A stretch of 32,474 nucleotides of DNA from Sedimentisphaerales bacterium (GTDB lineage: Bacteria > Planctomycetota > Phycisphaerae > Sedimentisphaerales > Anaerohalosphaeraceae), in the NCBI GenBank assembly GCA_028282905.1, contig JANQGW010000156.1, positions 1-32,474 on the forward strand, written 5' to 3'. Shown piece by piece: positions 15,664 to 23,766 of this stretch (the first letter of the stretch is position 1; each line of letters begins with the position of its first letter). The notes beneath the pieces are model-generated. The model was not told where the DNA came from, did no database searches, and worked only from the letters and a program-made list of their open reading frames with translations. The translations under genes were made by a program, and so were the position numbers.

Positions 15664-18600
15664 ATGAAGTCAATCAAACATCTATTGATTATTTCAATAA
15701 TCACCGCGATTTTGTCACCGGGCATCTGCCAAGGCCAGACGATCAAATTCGCCCGCTACCCGCATATTTGTAACGGCAAGATCGCGTTCACCTACCAGGA
15801 TGACATCTGGATCGCCAATGACGACGGCAGCAATCCCCGCCGCCTGACCAATCACGTCGCCAAGGATATTTACCCGCGGTTTTCTCCCGACGGTCAAACG
15901 ATTGCCTTCTGCAGCAGCCGCATGGGCAACTATGACATTTTTACCGTACCCATTCAGGGCGGTGCGCCGACACAACTGACCTGGATGACGGCCAATGACA
16001 TCATGGTCAACTGGACACCGGATGGTGAGAGTATTATCTTCCGGACCATGCGCACCGGCATGTGGCGTGACCAGCTTTACACCGTATCGCGTAACGGCGA
16101 TTTGCCGTCACCGCTGAATATCGATGCCGGCTATACCGGCGCCATCAGCAGCGATGGGCGGTATCTGGCGTTTAACCGGCAAAGCATTCCCTACGGTCGC
16201 AAGCACTATAAGGGTAACGCCAATGCTGACATCTGGCTGCAGGATTTGCAGACGCAGGAAATTACTCAGCTAACGGATACCCATATCAAAAAATTCCGTG
16301 AACACGTCCATGACCGCTTTCCCATGTGGGGCAGAGATGGAAAAATCTACTTTGCCAGCGAGCGGGATGACATTTTTAATATCTGGTCGATGCCTCCGAA
16401 AAAGGCAAAAGCCCGACAAGTTACGCATCATACCAAAGGCGGTGTGCAGTACCCAACGATCAGCCCGGACGGCAGTACGATTATCTATGAAAACGCCTTT
16501 GACCTGTGGAAGCTGACGATTCCGGACGGCACACCGGAAAAGATTACCATCCGCTTTGACTACGAGCCGAAAGAGAACATGCTTGAGTATCTTCGCGTCA
16601 GTTCCGAGGCCGATGAGGCGGCAGTCTCTACTGATGGCAAATACGCGGCAGTCGGATACCGCGGCGAGATTTTCCTTGTTCCGACAGACAAAGAACGCGG
16701 CGAAAAAACGCAGGTCACTGATAACGAATCACGCGATCGGTACTTCGCGTTTTCGCCGGACGGTGAACACCTGTCTTATATCTCCGACCAAAGCGGCGAT
16801 GAGGAAATCTGGCTATATCATATTGCCGACCGCACCGCCCGCCGGCTTACCACACACGAGTCCATCAAAAATGAATACCTGTGGTCGAAAGATTCAGAAA
16901 AGATTGTCTGGACCGCCGCCAACAAACTGTTTATCAGTGATATCGAAACCGGCGAAACTACGGAACTTGGCTATAATGACGCCTACGGATTCGGGCTTAC
17001 CGATATCTCCAAAGACGGCGAGTGGGTTGTTTATCACCGCCAACGCGATGACATTAACCAAGACGTTTACCTGCTGAATGTAACGACAAGGGAAGAATTC
17101 AACGTCACAGACAACCCATTTTATGATTACAACGGTATTTTCAGCGAGGATGAGCAGAACCTGGTTTTCACCTCGACCCGTAATAACGGCGCCCGTCATC
17201 TGTTCGTCGTGCCGTTTGAGAAGGTCACCGAGGACCGAAACGACCCGCTGCGAAAAGACAAGAAGGACAAGAATAAAGAGGACGATAAGAAAGAGAAAAA
17301 ACAGGAAGACGCCCCGGCTAAAGAACAGGACAAACAAAATCCACCTGCGGCGGACCCCAATGAACCGGCCCCGCCGGCTGAGGTCAAAGAAGAAAAGCCC
17401 GAAGAACCTGCGTTCAAACTCGACCTGGAAAATATTGAACGGCGGGCCAGACAGCTTACCCAGTCAGCATCGGATATCGGGTCGGCGTTTGTCGCCAAAG
17501 GTAAAATCTATTTCACCGCCCGACAGAGCAACAAATCCGGTCTGTTTTCAATCGGACTGAATGACAAAAAAGAACAAAAAGTCACTGACGGAAGTTTCAG
17601 CGGACTGAAGGTTTCGGCGGATAAGAAAATGATCGTTTACCGGTCCGGAAAAAGCGTTTACAAGATGCCGCTCAGCTCGAAAAAGAAAGAAAAAATCGAT
17701 TTCAGTTTTCTTATCGAGATTGAAAAGCAAAAAGAATGGGCGCAGATTTTTGAAGAATGCTGGCGTGTCATGAAGTACTACTTCTATGACGAAAACATGC
17801 ACGGCTATGACTGGGACGCCATTAAAGCCGAGTATAAACCACTGCTGGATTCCCTGAGCAGCTATCAAGATGTGTATGACCTGGCCAACCTGATGATCGG
17901 TGAACTGAACGCCTCACATACGGGCGTCCGCGGGCCAACGCCGCCCAAGCCGGTCAGCTACCAGACACAACTGCCGGGCTTCGACATGGTTCCTGACGGC
18001 GAGTACTACAAGATTTCGCACATCACGTGGAACGGGCCGGCCGATAAGGAATGGATTGACCTGAACGTCGGCGACTATGTCCGCAGTATCGACGGCAAAC
18101 CGGTCAAGGCCCCGGACAACTACTGGCGCATCCTGAATCACTGTCTGAATGATTATGTTACTGTTGAAGTCAGTGCGACACCGGACGATGAGGATGTTCG
18201 AAAAGTCCGCATCAAGACAACAACATCTCTGCGCGACATCAAGTATGAAGAATGGGTCGAGAAAAACCGGCTGTATGTCAAAGAAAAAACGGATGACAAG
18301 ATCGCCTATGTACATATCCGCGGGATGAATCGACAATGCCTGAGTCGCTTTGAAAATGAAATTAATCGCTATCACAACCATAAAGGGATCATTATTGACA
18401 TCCGCTATAACGGCGGCGGCAATATTGACCAGCAGATTCTCGATATCCTTTCCAGGCGGGCTTATGAGTACTGGAACAACCGCTGGGCGGCTCCGGAAAT
18501 GGGGCGACGTCACCGCCAGGCCATCATTGGCCCGAAGGTGATGCTCATTAATTCCCGCTCGGCCTCGAACAGCGAAGTGACGCCGTTGGGTTTCCAGGAT

Positions 18601-18915
18601 CTGGAGTTGGGTACAGTTATCGGCACCCCGACAGCCGGAGCGGTCATCGCCACCCGCAGCTATTCGCTTATCAACGGCGCATCGATTCGTCAGCCCGGCG
18701 GACTGGTCGTCACTTATGACCCGACACAGCCGAACAACTACGGCATCAACCTTGAAAACTACGGTGTCGCGCCTGACATCTGGGTGGAAAACACTCCACA
18801 GGACGAACTGGAAGGCAACGACCGGGAGCTTGACACGGCGATTAAAGAGGCGATGAAAATGCTTAAAAAGCAGCAGGCCCACGCCCCGAAAAGCAGCCAA
18901 ACCGCAACAATGTAA
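15664..18915 (+). CDS. Tricorn-type S41-family protease, exported
   Basis: A 1083-residue protein with a signal peptide (cleavage near ICQGQ), two beta-propeller regions (about 30-330 and 340-660, with repeated SPDG blades such as YPRFSPDGQTIAF), a PDZ-like region and a tail-specific protease domain. Catalytic residues can be placed by motif: Ser751-His752 (NASHTG), nucleophile Ser968 in SASNSE, and Glu1031 in NLENYGV. The usual Asp after the Ser is Asn969 here. Residues about 525-585 form a Lys/Glu/Pro-rich charged linker inside the second propeller. GAGGA sits nine bases before ATG 15664. Tricorn degrades peptides downstream of the proteasome in archaea; the exported bacterial forms have no settled role. 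Confidence 0.92.
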   Translation: MKSIKHLLIISIITAILSPGICQGQTIKFARYPHICNGKIAFTYQDDIWIANDDGSNPRRLTNHVAKDIYPRFSPDGQTIAFCSSRMGNYDIFTVPIQGGAPTQLTWMTANDIMVNWTPDGESIIFRTMRTGMWRDQLYTVSRNGDLPSPLNIDAGYTGAISSDGRYLAFNRQSIPYGRKHYKGNANADIWLQDLQTQEITQLTDTHIKKFREHVHDRFPMWGRDGKIYFASERDDIFNIWSMPPKKAKARQVTHHTKGGVQYPTISPDGSTIIYENAFDLWKLTIPDGTPEKITIRFDYEPKENMLEYLRVSSEADEAAVSTDGKYAAVGYRGEIFLVPTDKERGEKTQVTDNESRDRYFAFSPDGEHLSYISDQSGDEEIWLYHIADRTARRLTTHESIKNEYLWSKDSEKIVWTAANKLFISDIETGETTELGYNDAYGFGLTDISKDGEWVVYHRQRDDINQDVYLLNVTTREEFNVTDNPFYDYNGIFSEDEQNLVFTSTRNNGARHLFVVPFEKVTEDRNDPLRKDKKDKNKEDDKKEKKQEDAPAKEQDKQNPPAADPNEPAPPAEVKEEKPEEPAFKLDLENIERRARQLTQSASDIGSAFVAKGKIYFTARQSNKSGLFSIGLNDKKEQKVTDGSFSGLKVSADKKMIVYRSGKSVYKMPLSSKKKEKIDFSFLIEIEKQKEWAQIFEECWRVMKYYFYDENMHGYDWDAIKAEYKPLLDSLSSYQDVYDLANLMIGELNASHTGVRGPTPPKPVSYQTQLPGFDMVPDGEYYKISHITWNGPADKEWIDLNVGDYVRSIDGKPVKAPDNYWRILNHCLNDYVTVEVSATPDDEDVRKVRIKTTTSLRDIKYEEWVEKNRLYVKEKTDDKIAYVHIRGMNRQCLSRFENEINRYHNHKGIIIDIRYNGGGNIDQQILDILSRRAYEYWNNRWAAPEMGRRHRQAIIGPKVMLINSRSASNSEVTPLGFQDLELGTVIGTPTAGAVIATRSYSLINGASIRQPGGLVVTYDPTQPNNYGINLENYGVAPDIWVENTPQDELEGNDRELDTAIKEAMKMLKKQQAHAPKSSQTATM

Positions 18916-18923
18916 CAAATAAT

Positions 18924-18968
18924 CGACTGCGGCTATCAGGACACGTTTTATCTCGATAGCCGCAGTCG
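18924..18968 (+). other. Perfect 14-bp hairpin after the protease gene
   Basis: CGACTGCGGCTATC (18924-18937) and GATAGCCGCAGTCG (18955-18968) enclose a 17-nt loop, beginning eight bases after the stop codon. No T run follows, so it is either a non-canonical 3' end or an mRNA-stabilising structure. A second hairpin GGCAAAA/TTTTGCC lies at 19046-19068. Confidence 0.7.
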
Positions 18969-19139
18969 TCAACTTCAAAAACTCCCCACAATCCCTTAAA
19001 AATCCCTATCGTCCAAAGATAATAGACGGTAGGTTAAGAACAGAAGGCAAAACACAAGTTTTTTTGCCCAGAACACCAACCAAACAGCCTGTTTCGGCGT
19101 ATAAGTAATATAAGATTAACCGTTCGTTTGGAGGGCAGA

Positions 19140-19361
19140 ATGATGCAGAAAATGCATATCCATTTGCCTGGACGGATGCACATGCATAAGCCCAACTGGC
19201 ACGCGATTCGGGTTCACATGGATCATATGGTTCACGACCCGCGATTCTGGGCAGCCGTAGCCTTGGTCGTTTTGTTCGGCCTGATGATCCTGACGACCAT
19301 CCTGTCTAATGACTCGTCGGCGCCGGTCAATATGACGCCGTTTAACCCCTATTGGCCTTAA
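19140..19361 (+). CDS. His/Met-rich single-helix membrane protein
   Basis: A 73-residue protein. The first 32 residues contain eight His and seven Met (MHIHLPGRMHMHKPNW and HMDHMVHD), followed by one membrane helix at about 37-56 (FWAAVALVVLFGLMILTTIL) and a short tail ending FNPYWP. ATG 19140 has GGAGG five bases upstream; a second ATG follows directly. The His/Met content suggests soft-metal binding at the membrane, but this is only composition. It lies 70 bases before the YbaK-type gene. No family recognised. Confidence 0.72.
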   Translation: MMQKMHIHLPGRMHMHKPNWHAIRVHMDHMVHDPRFWAAVALVVLFGLMILTTILSNDSSAPVNMTPFNPYWP

Positions 19362-19431
19362 CGGGTATATTTGTATCGAGTGCATCCAGTAAGATGAGTA
19401 AAATAAAGAACTCAAGAGAGGAGTGCCAACT

Positions 19432-19950
19432 ATGACGCTTTATGAGTATCTCAATGAGCAGCACTGTCCGTACAGAGTGACTGAACATGAAGCGGTTTAT
19501 ACCGCTGAGCAGTTGGCCACCGTCGAGCACGTTCCCGGCCGGAAGGTCGCCAAGCCGGTGGTCATTCGGGCAGATGGGAAATTTTACGTTTGCGTCCTGC
19601 CCGCAGACCGTAAAATCGACCTGTATGCCCTGCAAAAACATCTGGACGCCCATAACGTTCGCCTGGCCAGTGAAACCGAGATGTCGCATCTGTTTATGGA
19701 TTCCGAACTGGGTGCCGAGCCGCCGTTTGGCAATCTGTATGACTTGCCGACATTGATGGATAAAAAGCTGGCAAAGGACAAGGAAATCGTCTTCCAAGCC
19801 GGCTCACATGAGCGGTCCGTCTGGATTTCGATGAAGCAGTACAAAAAGCTCGCAGAACCAACGATTTGCTCGTTCAGCTATCCGGCCTCGTTCGATGAGA
19901 TCGAGTCGATGCCCTTCGACCCGTTCTTCTATGACCCTTACGGAATTTAA
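19432..19950 (+). CDS. YbaK/EbsC-family aminoacyl-tRNA deacylase-like protein
   Basis: A 172-residue protein of the YbaK/ProX editing fold, which hydrolyses mischarged aminoacyl-tRNA in trans. Family features are the N-terminal YLNEQHCPYRVTEHEAVYTA, the KPVVIRADGKFYVCVLPADR segment with the conserved Lys, LASETEMSHLF, and PPFGNLYDLPTLMD. The C-terminus (residues about 145-172, ending FFYDPYGI) extends past the core. ATG 19432 has GAGGAG eight bases upstream. The gene ends with a strong terminator at 20013. Confidence 0.85.
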   Translation: MTLYEYLNEQHCPYRVTEHEAVYTAEQLATVEHVPGRKVAKPVVIRADGKFYVCVLPADRKIDLYALQKHLDAHNVRLASETEMSHLFMDSELGAEPPFGNLYDLPTLMDKKLAKDKEIVFQAGSHERSVWISMKQYKKLAEPTICSFSYPASFDEIESMPFDPFFYDPYGI

Positions 19951-20012
19951 TGCCAGTATGGAGGTCTGATCGGAGCCGAAAACGTCTGTAACGAGTTCAC
20001 CGTTTGCGCAAT

Positions 20013-20085
20013 AAAAGAGACCCGAACCTCTTAAAGCGGGTCTCTTTTTTGTCATCACCCACGCTACGTGATGACGAGATGAAGA
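20013..20085. terminator. Terminator plus TCATCAC hairpin, module copy 1
   Basis: A perfect 12-bp stem (20013-20024 with 20037-20048) with T and A runs on both sides serves as terminator for the YbaK gene and, in reverse, for the FG-GAP gene. Next to it GTCATCAC (20051-20058) pairs with GTGATGAC (20068-20075), followed by GATGAAGAA. The same arrangement recurs at 21563-21640 and 22642-22720, each time after a minus-strand gene. Confidence 0.85.
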
Positions 20086-20115
20086 AGAATCAAACGACTC
20101 ATCAATTCATTATTT

Positions 20116-21306
20116 TTACAGTCGGCCCTCCAGCCAGTTTTCCACCAGCAGCAGTAAATCGTCAGTCTGTATGATATTATCATCGCCGGCTAAATCGGCA
20201 TTTTGACAATCCGGGTAGCTGGCACAATCCGGATGCATCCACCAGGATGCAAATATCGCAAAGTCCACTATATCCACATCGCCGTCAGGTTCCAGATCGC
20301 CGGCAAAGACCAGTCCTTCAAACAAATGTACCTTCGCAGTCCCCGCGCCTACCAGAATATCCAGATAGCCGTCACCGGTCCAGTCACACACAGATAATCG
20401 CGAACGAGGCGTCCCGGCCAGATTGATTGCAGTACCGTTTGCCTCGACTAAGGTATAACCTGAAAACGCCGGCGACGCATCGGTGCCGGTATTCAGATAC
20501 AGCAGAACCTGTCCTTCAGTATTGCCGGTCAGAAGGTCTTTTTTGCCGTCGCCATCGACATCCAGCACACACGGACTGGAACGCTGAGTCGGAACGACCA
20601 GGTTACTGCCATTTTCCTGCGCAAATGTCTCCTGCAAAAAATTGGGTTCGGTATCGGTGCCCTCGTTGATAAACAAGTGGATTCTTCCGTCAAGCGCACC
20701 GGAAACAATATCCTTTTTGCCGTCGCTGTTCCAGTCCACCACAGATGTTGTTGCACGCCATCCAACAGATATGTCCTGTTTGGCACCTTCAGGCCCAACC
20801 TGTAAATATTGACCGCCGTCAAACGCCGGCGAGGCATCGGTGTTAATGTTTAAAAACAGTTTTATCCGGCCGTCACTCTGGCCCAGCAGCAAATCTTTGC
20901 GCCCGTCATCATCCCAGTAAACCACCCGCGGAAAACAACTCATGCAGCCGGCAATCGGACAGGCTAAGTCCGCACCGCTGGATTGGGCGAAAAAGGACTG
21001 GTTAAATATCGGCTCGTTACTGCTGCCTTCATTTAAATAAACATAGACCTTGCCGGATTCGACAAGACCGGTTGGCGTCACTTCCACATGCTCGGCGCCG
21101 ATAATCAGATCTTTCTTGCCATCGTTGTTCCAGTCCGCATACGACGGCACCGAATAGCCGTGCAGCGTAATATCGGCCGGAGGATCGCCTGCCTGGATAA
21201 CTTGTTCGGCCCCCAGCGGCGACCACGTCAGCGCGCGGCATGGGCTGGATAGACTGATCAATACCAAAGAAACAATTATTAGCAGCGCATATCGCCGTTT
21301 CTGCAT
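20116..21306 (-). CDS. Secreted FG-GAP/VCBS-repeat protein with dockerin-like C-terminus
   Basis: A 396-residue exported protein. After a signal peptide (MQKRRYALLIIVSLVLISL) it has five FG-GAP type repeats, each with a Ca-binding DxnxDGxxD core: DWNNDGKKDLIIG, YWDDDGRKDLLLG, DWNSDGKKDIVSG, DVDGDGKKDLLTG, DWTGDGYLDILVG, as in beta-propeller surface proteins. The last 60 residues (GDLEPDGDVDIVDFAIFASW and ADLAGDDNIIQTDDLLLL) form two EF-hand-like dockerin segments typical of Planctomycetota. ATG 21306 has GAAGG seven bases upstream. A good promoter lies at 21430-21458. Confidence 0.85.
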   Translation of the reverse strand: MQKRRYALLIIVSLVLISLSSPCRALTWSPLGAEQVIQAGDPPADITLHGYSVPSYADWNNDGKKDLIIGAEHVEVTPTGLVESGKVYVYLNEGSSNEPIFNQSFFAQSSGADLACPIAGCMSCFPRVVYWDDDGRKDLLLGQSDGRIKLFLNINTDASPAFDGGQYLQVGPEGAKQDISVGWRATTSVVDWNSDGKKDIVSGALDGRIHLFINEGTDTEPNFLQETFAQENGSNLVVPTQRSSPCVLDVDGDGKKDLLTGNTEGQVLLYLNTGTDASPAFSGYTLVEANGTAINLAGTPRSRLSVCDWTGDGYLDILVGAGTAKVHLFEGLVFAGDLEPDGDVDIVDFAIFASWWMHPDCASYPDCQNADLAGDDNIIQTDDLLLLVENWLEGRL

Positions 21307-21429
21307 ATAAAAACCTTCACACAAGCAACCAAAACACTTTACATGCCTCCCTGACACAACAAGTGATCTTGCAAACTAACATGAGATGCAAACAAAGACC
21401 CCCCTAGCGACTCCACGCTAAGTCCCCGT

Positions 21430-21458
21430 ATTATACACTTTTCTTTTTGGAAAATCAA
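21430..21458 (-). promoter_or_regulatory. Promoter of the FG-GAP/dockerin gene
   Basis: Minus-strand TTGATT (21453-21458), a 17-base spacer and a perfect TATAAT (21430-21435). The predicted leader is about 115 bases. Confidence 0.75.
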
Positions 21459-21562
21459 TCAAGAAGCTGTGAAAAGTCTGTTCTCCCCAACGTCTTTATC
21501 CACAATTGCCGACCGGTTCAATCATGCCCGATAAAACACCCTCTTTTTTCTCCTGTGCGCAT

Positions 21563-21640
21563 AAAAAAAGAGACCCTGGCCCTCCTACGGTCGGATCTCT
21601 TTTTGATCATCACTTTTTTTTGCGTGATGATGATGAAGAA
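21563..21640 (-). terminator. Terminator plus TCATCAC hairpin, module copy 2
   Basis: ATCATCAC (21606-21613) pairs with GTGATGAT (21624-21631), preceded on the minus strand by TTCTTCATC. It is followed by a terminator whose stem AGAGATCC/GGGTCTCT is fully paired only if the minus strand is transcribed (a G-U pair), then by a T run. It lies just after the first PEP-CTERM stop. Confidence 0.8.
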
Positions 21641-21647
21641 TTTTATA

Positions 21648-22271
21648 TTATTTACGTTTCCGCAGCAGCAAACCGCCCAGTCCCAACAGGACCATTGTTG
21701 CCGGTTCGGGCACGCAAATGGTTTCGATTACCAGATCGTCGATAAACAGCGTACAGTTACGCGGCATCAGGTAGATGTCTTCCGAAGACGGATTCGGCTC
21801 AAGAATGATGCTGTAAGTCGCATGCTTGTAGCCGGCTGTGCCAACGTCATAGATATCAACCAATGTCGCAACGCCATCCGGAACGATCAGCATTTCCGGT
21901 TCCATATCCGCATAGTAAGTGATCTGCAGCCAGATTTCCTTATAGGGATTGGGCTGCGGGTTATTTTCAATGTGAATCAGCATGAAGTCTTCGGTAACCC
22001 AGACACCGCTCTGGCCAAAATCGTCTGCTTTCCAACGGGTAAAGGGGAAACCGCCTGCAACTTCCAGCGAAGCCGGTGCATACGGGTTGCCGTCAACATC
22101 CGGGACAATGATCGGGTTGGTATCGTCGTCAAAACCCCAGGCCTGAAATGTGGTTGGAGCATCGCCCACAGGATCCGTTCGCCACGGTGCGGGATTGCTG
22201 TCAATAAATCCGGCTAAACAGGTGCCGCTCAGAATTGCTACGCTTAATAAAACCACTCCCCATTTTTTCAT
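21648..22271 (-). CDS. PEP-CTERM sorting-domain protein, paralogue 1
   Basis: A 207-residue exported protein. It has a signal peptide (MKKWGVVLLSVAILSGTCLA), a mature domain starting GFIDSNPAPWR, and the sorting tail VPEPATMVLLGLGGLLLRKRK: the PEP motif, a hydrophobic helix and a basic end, recognised by exosortase. No exosortase is in the window. The mature domain has no family I recognise; it is mostly alternating polar/hydrophobic, suggesting a beta-sandwich. ATG 22271 has AGAGG eight bases upstream, conserved in the paralogue. The two proteins are near-identical over long stretches, so the duplication is recent or constrained. Confidence 0.9.
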   Translation of the reverse strand: MKKWGVVLLSVAILSGTCLAGFIDSNPAPWRTDPVGDAPTTFQAWGFDDDTNPIIVPDVDGNPYAPASLEVAGGFPFTRWKADDFGQSGVWVTEDFMLIHIENNPQPNPYKEIWLQITYYADMEPEMLIVPDGVATLVDIYDVGTAGYKHATYSIILEPNPSSEDIYLMPRNCTLFIDDLVIETICVPEPATMVLLGLGGLLLRKRK

Positions 22272-22299
22272 CTCTCCGTCCTCTCATCCTTAATAAAAG

Positions 22300-22378
22300 G
22301 CGCTTTTCATCACACAGAAGCCAGGGAAAAAATCGACATGATCTTTTCTATCAACCTCACTCCGTGTCTATCTTTCCA
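22300..22378 (-). promoter_or_regulatory. Conserved 5' leader of PEP-CTERM 1 (pseudoknot-capable)
   Basis: Two interleaved pairings are possible on the minus-strand RNA: ATAGAA (22346-22351) with TTCTGT (22314-22319), and ATCAT (22338-22342) with GTGAT (22309-22313). The order makes an H-type pseudoknot. The segment GTCGATTTTTTCCCT in the loop is identical in the other leader. Positions that differ between the two copies keep pairing through G-U pairs. Confidence 0.45.
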
Positions 22379-22384
22379 CTAAAT

Positions 22385-22413
22385 AAAATAGCACAAAAAA
22401 CAGGGGTTTTCAA
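22385..22413 (-). promoter_or_regulatory. Promoter of PEP-CTERM 1
   Basis: Minus-strand TTGAAA (22408-22413), a 17-base spacer and TATTTT (22385-22390). The paralogue has TTGGAT-17-TATTTT at the same place relative to the shared leader, which supports both calls. Confidence 0.6.
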
Positions 22414-22641
22414 GATTTTTCTCCCAGTCTTTTTCCGGACTTTCAAATGAGTCATTGTAACCGCTTTTAAAAAAATGAGTTACAAAATCCCCAAAAACAA
22501 TAAAACGACTGTTTTCTTCAATAAAAAGTCCCGAAAAAAACGCTGCGACCAGCTCGTTTGAACGGTGTTTCAAAACCTCCCCACTTCTTACATCGGACAT
22601 CTTAAATCGAAAACCTATCAAAGCCTGCATTCTCTCAGCGC

Positions 22642-22720
22642 AAAAAAGAGGCCCGACACCTTCTCCGGCCGGGCCTCTTTCGTCATCACGTTATATTATG
22701 TGATGATGATGAAGAATTTT
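22642..22720 (-). terminator. Terminator plus TCATCAC hairpin, module copy 3
   Basis: TCATCAC (22683-22689) pairs with GTGATGA (22700-22706). It is followed in the minus direction by an 11-bp terminator stem AAAGAGGCCCG/CGGGCCTCTTT (22670-22680 with 22645-22655) and a T run. It lies after the second PEP-CTERM stop. Confidence 0.85.
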
Positions 22721-22751
22721 ATTCCGCCGTCCTTTTACGACGTTTGTTATC

Positions 22752-23366
22752 TTAAGCAGCTCTTTTTCTCCGCAGCAGCAGCGAACCAAGCCCCAGCATG
22801 ACCATCGTCGCCGGTTCCGGGACACAGATGGTTTCAATCACCAAATCGTCAATAAACAGGCTGCAGTTGCGGGGCATCAGGTAGATGTCCTCTGAAGGCG
22901 GATTCGGTTCCAAAATAATGCTGTAAGTGGCGTGCTTGTAACCAACGCCAACATCATAAACATCGACCAGCGTTGCGTTTCCGGAAGGAATCACCAGCAT
23001 TTCCGGGGGCACATCGGCACTGTAGGTAATCTGCAGCCAGATTTCCTTATAGGGATTGGGCTGCGGATCGTTTTCGATGTGAATGACCATGTAGTCTTCG
23101 GTCATCCAGACGCCGCTTTGGCCGTTGTCCTGGGCCATCCAGCGTGTATACGGAAAACTGCCGGCCACTTCAAGCTCTGCGGGCGCATACGGATTGCCGT
23201 CCACGTCCGGTACGGAAATCGGGTTGATGTCATCGTCGAACCCCCAGGCCTGATAGGTTGTCCGGGCGTCCCCACGCCACGGTGCAGGATTGCTGTCAAT
23301 AAATCCCGCCAGAGAGACACTGCTGAATATCAATAAACCAAGTAGCGTAAACCCCCATCTTTTCAT
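22752..23366 (-). CDS. PEP-CTERM sorting-domain protein, paralogue 2
   Basis: A 204-residue paralogue of the preceding protein. It has a signal peptide (MKRWGFTLLGLLIFSSVSLA), the same mature start GFIDSNPAPWR, conserved blocks such as QPNPYKEIWLQITY and EDIYLMPRNCSLFIDDLVIE, and the tail VPEPATMVMLGLGSLLLRRK. It would be exported, sorted by exosortase and retained at or released from the envelope. ATG 23366 has GAGAGG eight bases upstream. Each paralogue has its own promoter, leader and terminator, so both appear functional. Confidence 0.9.
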   Translation of the reverse strand: MKRWGFTLLGLLIFSSVSLAGFIDSNPAPWRGDARTTYQAWGFDDDINPISVPDVDGNPYAPAELEVAGSFPYTRWMAQDNGQSGVWMTEDYMVIHIENDPQPNPYKEIWLQITYSADVPPEMLVIPSGNATLVDVYDVGVGYKHATYSIILEPNPPSEDIYLMPRNCSLFIDDLVIETICVPEPATMVMLGLGSLLLRRKRAA

Positions 23367-23399
23367 CTTTCCATCCTCTCGTCTTTGCTCGCCAAAGAC

Positions 23400-23476
23400 A
23401 CTTTCATCACGATAGAGCCAAGGGAAAAAATCGACGTGATCTCTTCTATCAACCTCGCTCCGTATTCATCTTTCCA
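23400..23476 (-). promoter_or_regulatory. Conserved 5' leader of PEP-CTERM 2 (pseudoknot-capable)
   Basis: GATAGA (23445-23450 on the minus strand) can pair with TCTATC (23411-23416), and ATCACG (23435-23440) with CGTGAT (23406-23411), again in interleaved order with one shared base. All pairs are Watson-Crick in this copy. Confidence 0.45.
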
Positions 23477-23482
23477 CCTCTT

Positions 23483-23511
23483 AAAATAACAAATAAAAAC
23501 AGGAAATCCAA
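23483..23511 (-). promoter_or_regulatory. Promoter of PEP-CTERM 2
   Basis: Minus-strand TTGGAT (23506-23511), a 17-base spacer and TATTTT (23483-23488), aligned with the promoter of paralogue 1. Confidence 0.6.
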
Positions 23512-23766
23512 GCAATATTGCCCTATTTAATTATAGGACTTCTTTTGTCCACCTTTAAACCCCCTATTTATAATAACTTACAAGGTGAGCAAAATTATTA
23601 AAGTCCGCCTTTCCCCTCAAAAAAATTCCCCCAAAAGAAGTCGGAACATACCACTTTCAACATTTTTATCGGAGAGTGACCTTGAGCACTATGATATCAG
23701 TGTTTAAATTCAGCATCTTCCCAGCATTTTCTTGTTCAAATATGGAATAAAAAACAGTCTTTTAAC

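Larger units (their letters stand above)
21307..21647. other. 341-bp gene-free stretch: promoter, leader and 3' module
   Basis: No credible gene. The left part is the leader of the FG-GAP gene, with a small hairpin TAGCG/CGCTA at 21405-21420. The promoter lies at 21430-21458. The right part (21563-21647) is the 3' module of the first PEP-CTERM gene. Confidence 0.7.
22272..22751. other. 480-bp stretch: leader and promoter of PEP-CTERM 1, 3' module of PEP-CTERM 2
   Basis: 22272-22384 is the conserved leader, 22385-22413 the promoter, and 22642-22720 the 3' module. Between 22414 and 22641 I see AT-rich sequence with no convincing gene or repeat. Confidence 0.65.
23367..23766. other. 400-bp stretch upstream of PEP-CTERM 2
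   Basis: 23367-23482 is the leader and 23483-23511 the promoter. The rest (23512-23766) is AT-rich, with no gene, repeat of the known families or clear hairpin. It ends at the terminase stop codon. Confidence 0.6.

Noticed and set aside
17914..18978. 354-residue open frame on the minus strand
   Set aside because: It lies wholly opposite the protease domain of the Tricorn-type gene, has no family features and no ribosome-binding site.
22379..22630. 83-residue minus-strand frame between the PEP-CTERM genes
   Set aside because: It runs across the promoter of PEP-CTERM 1, has no ribosome-binding site and no recognisable feature.
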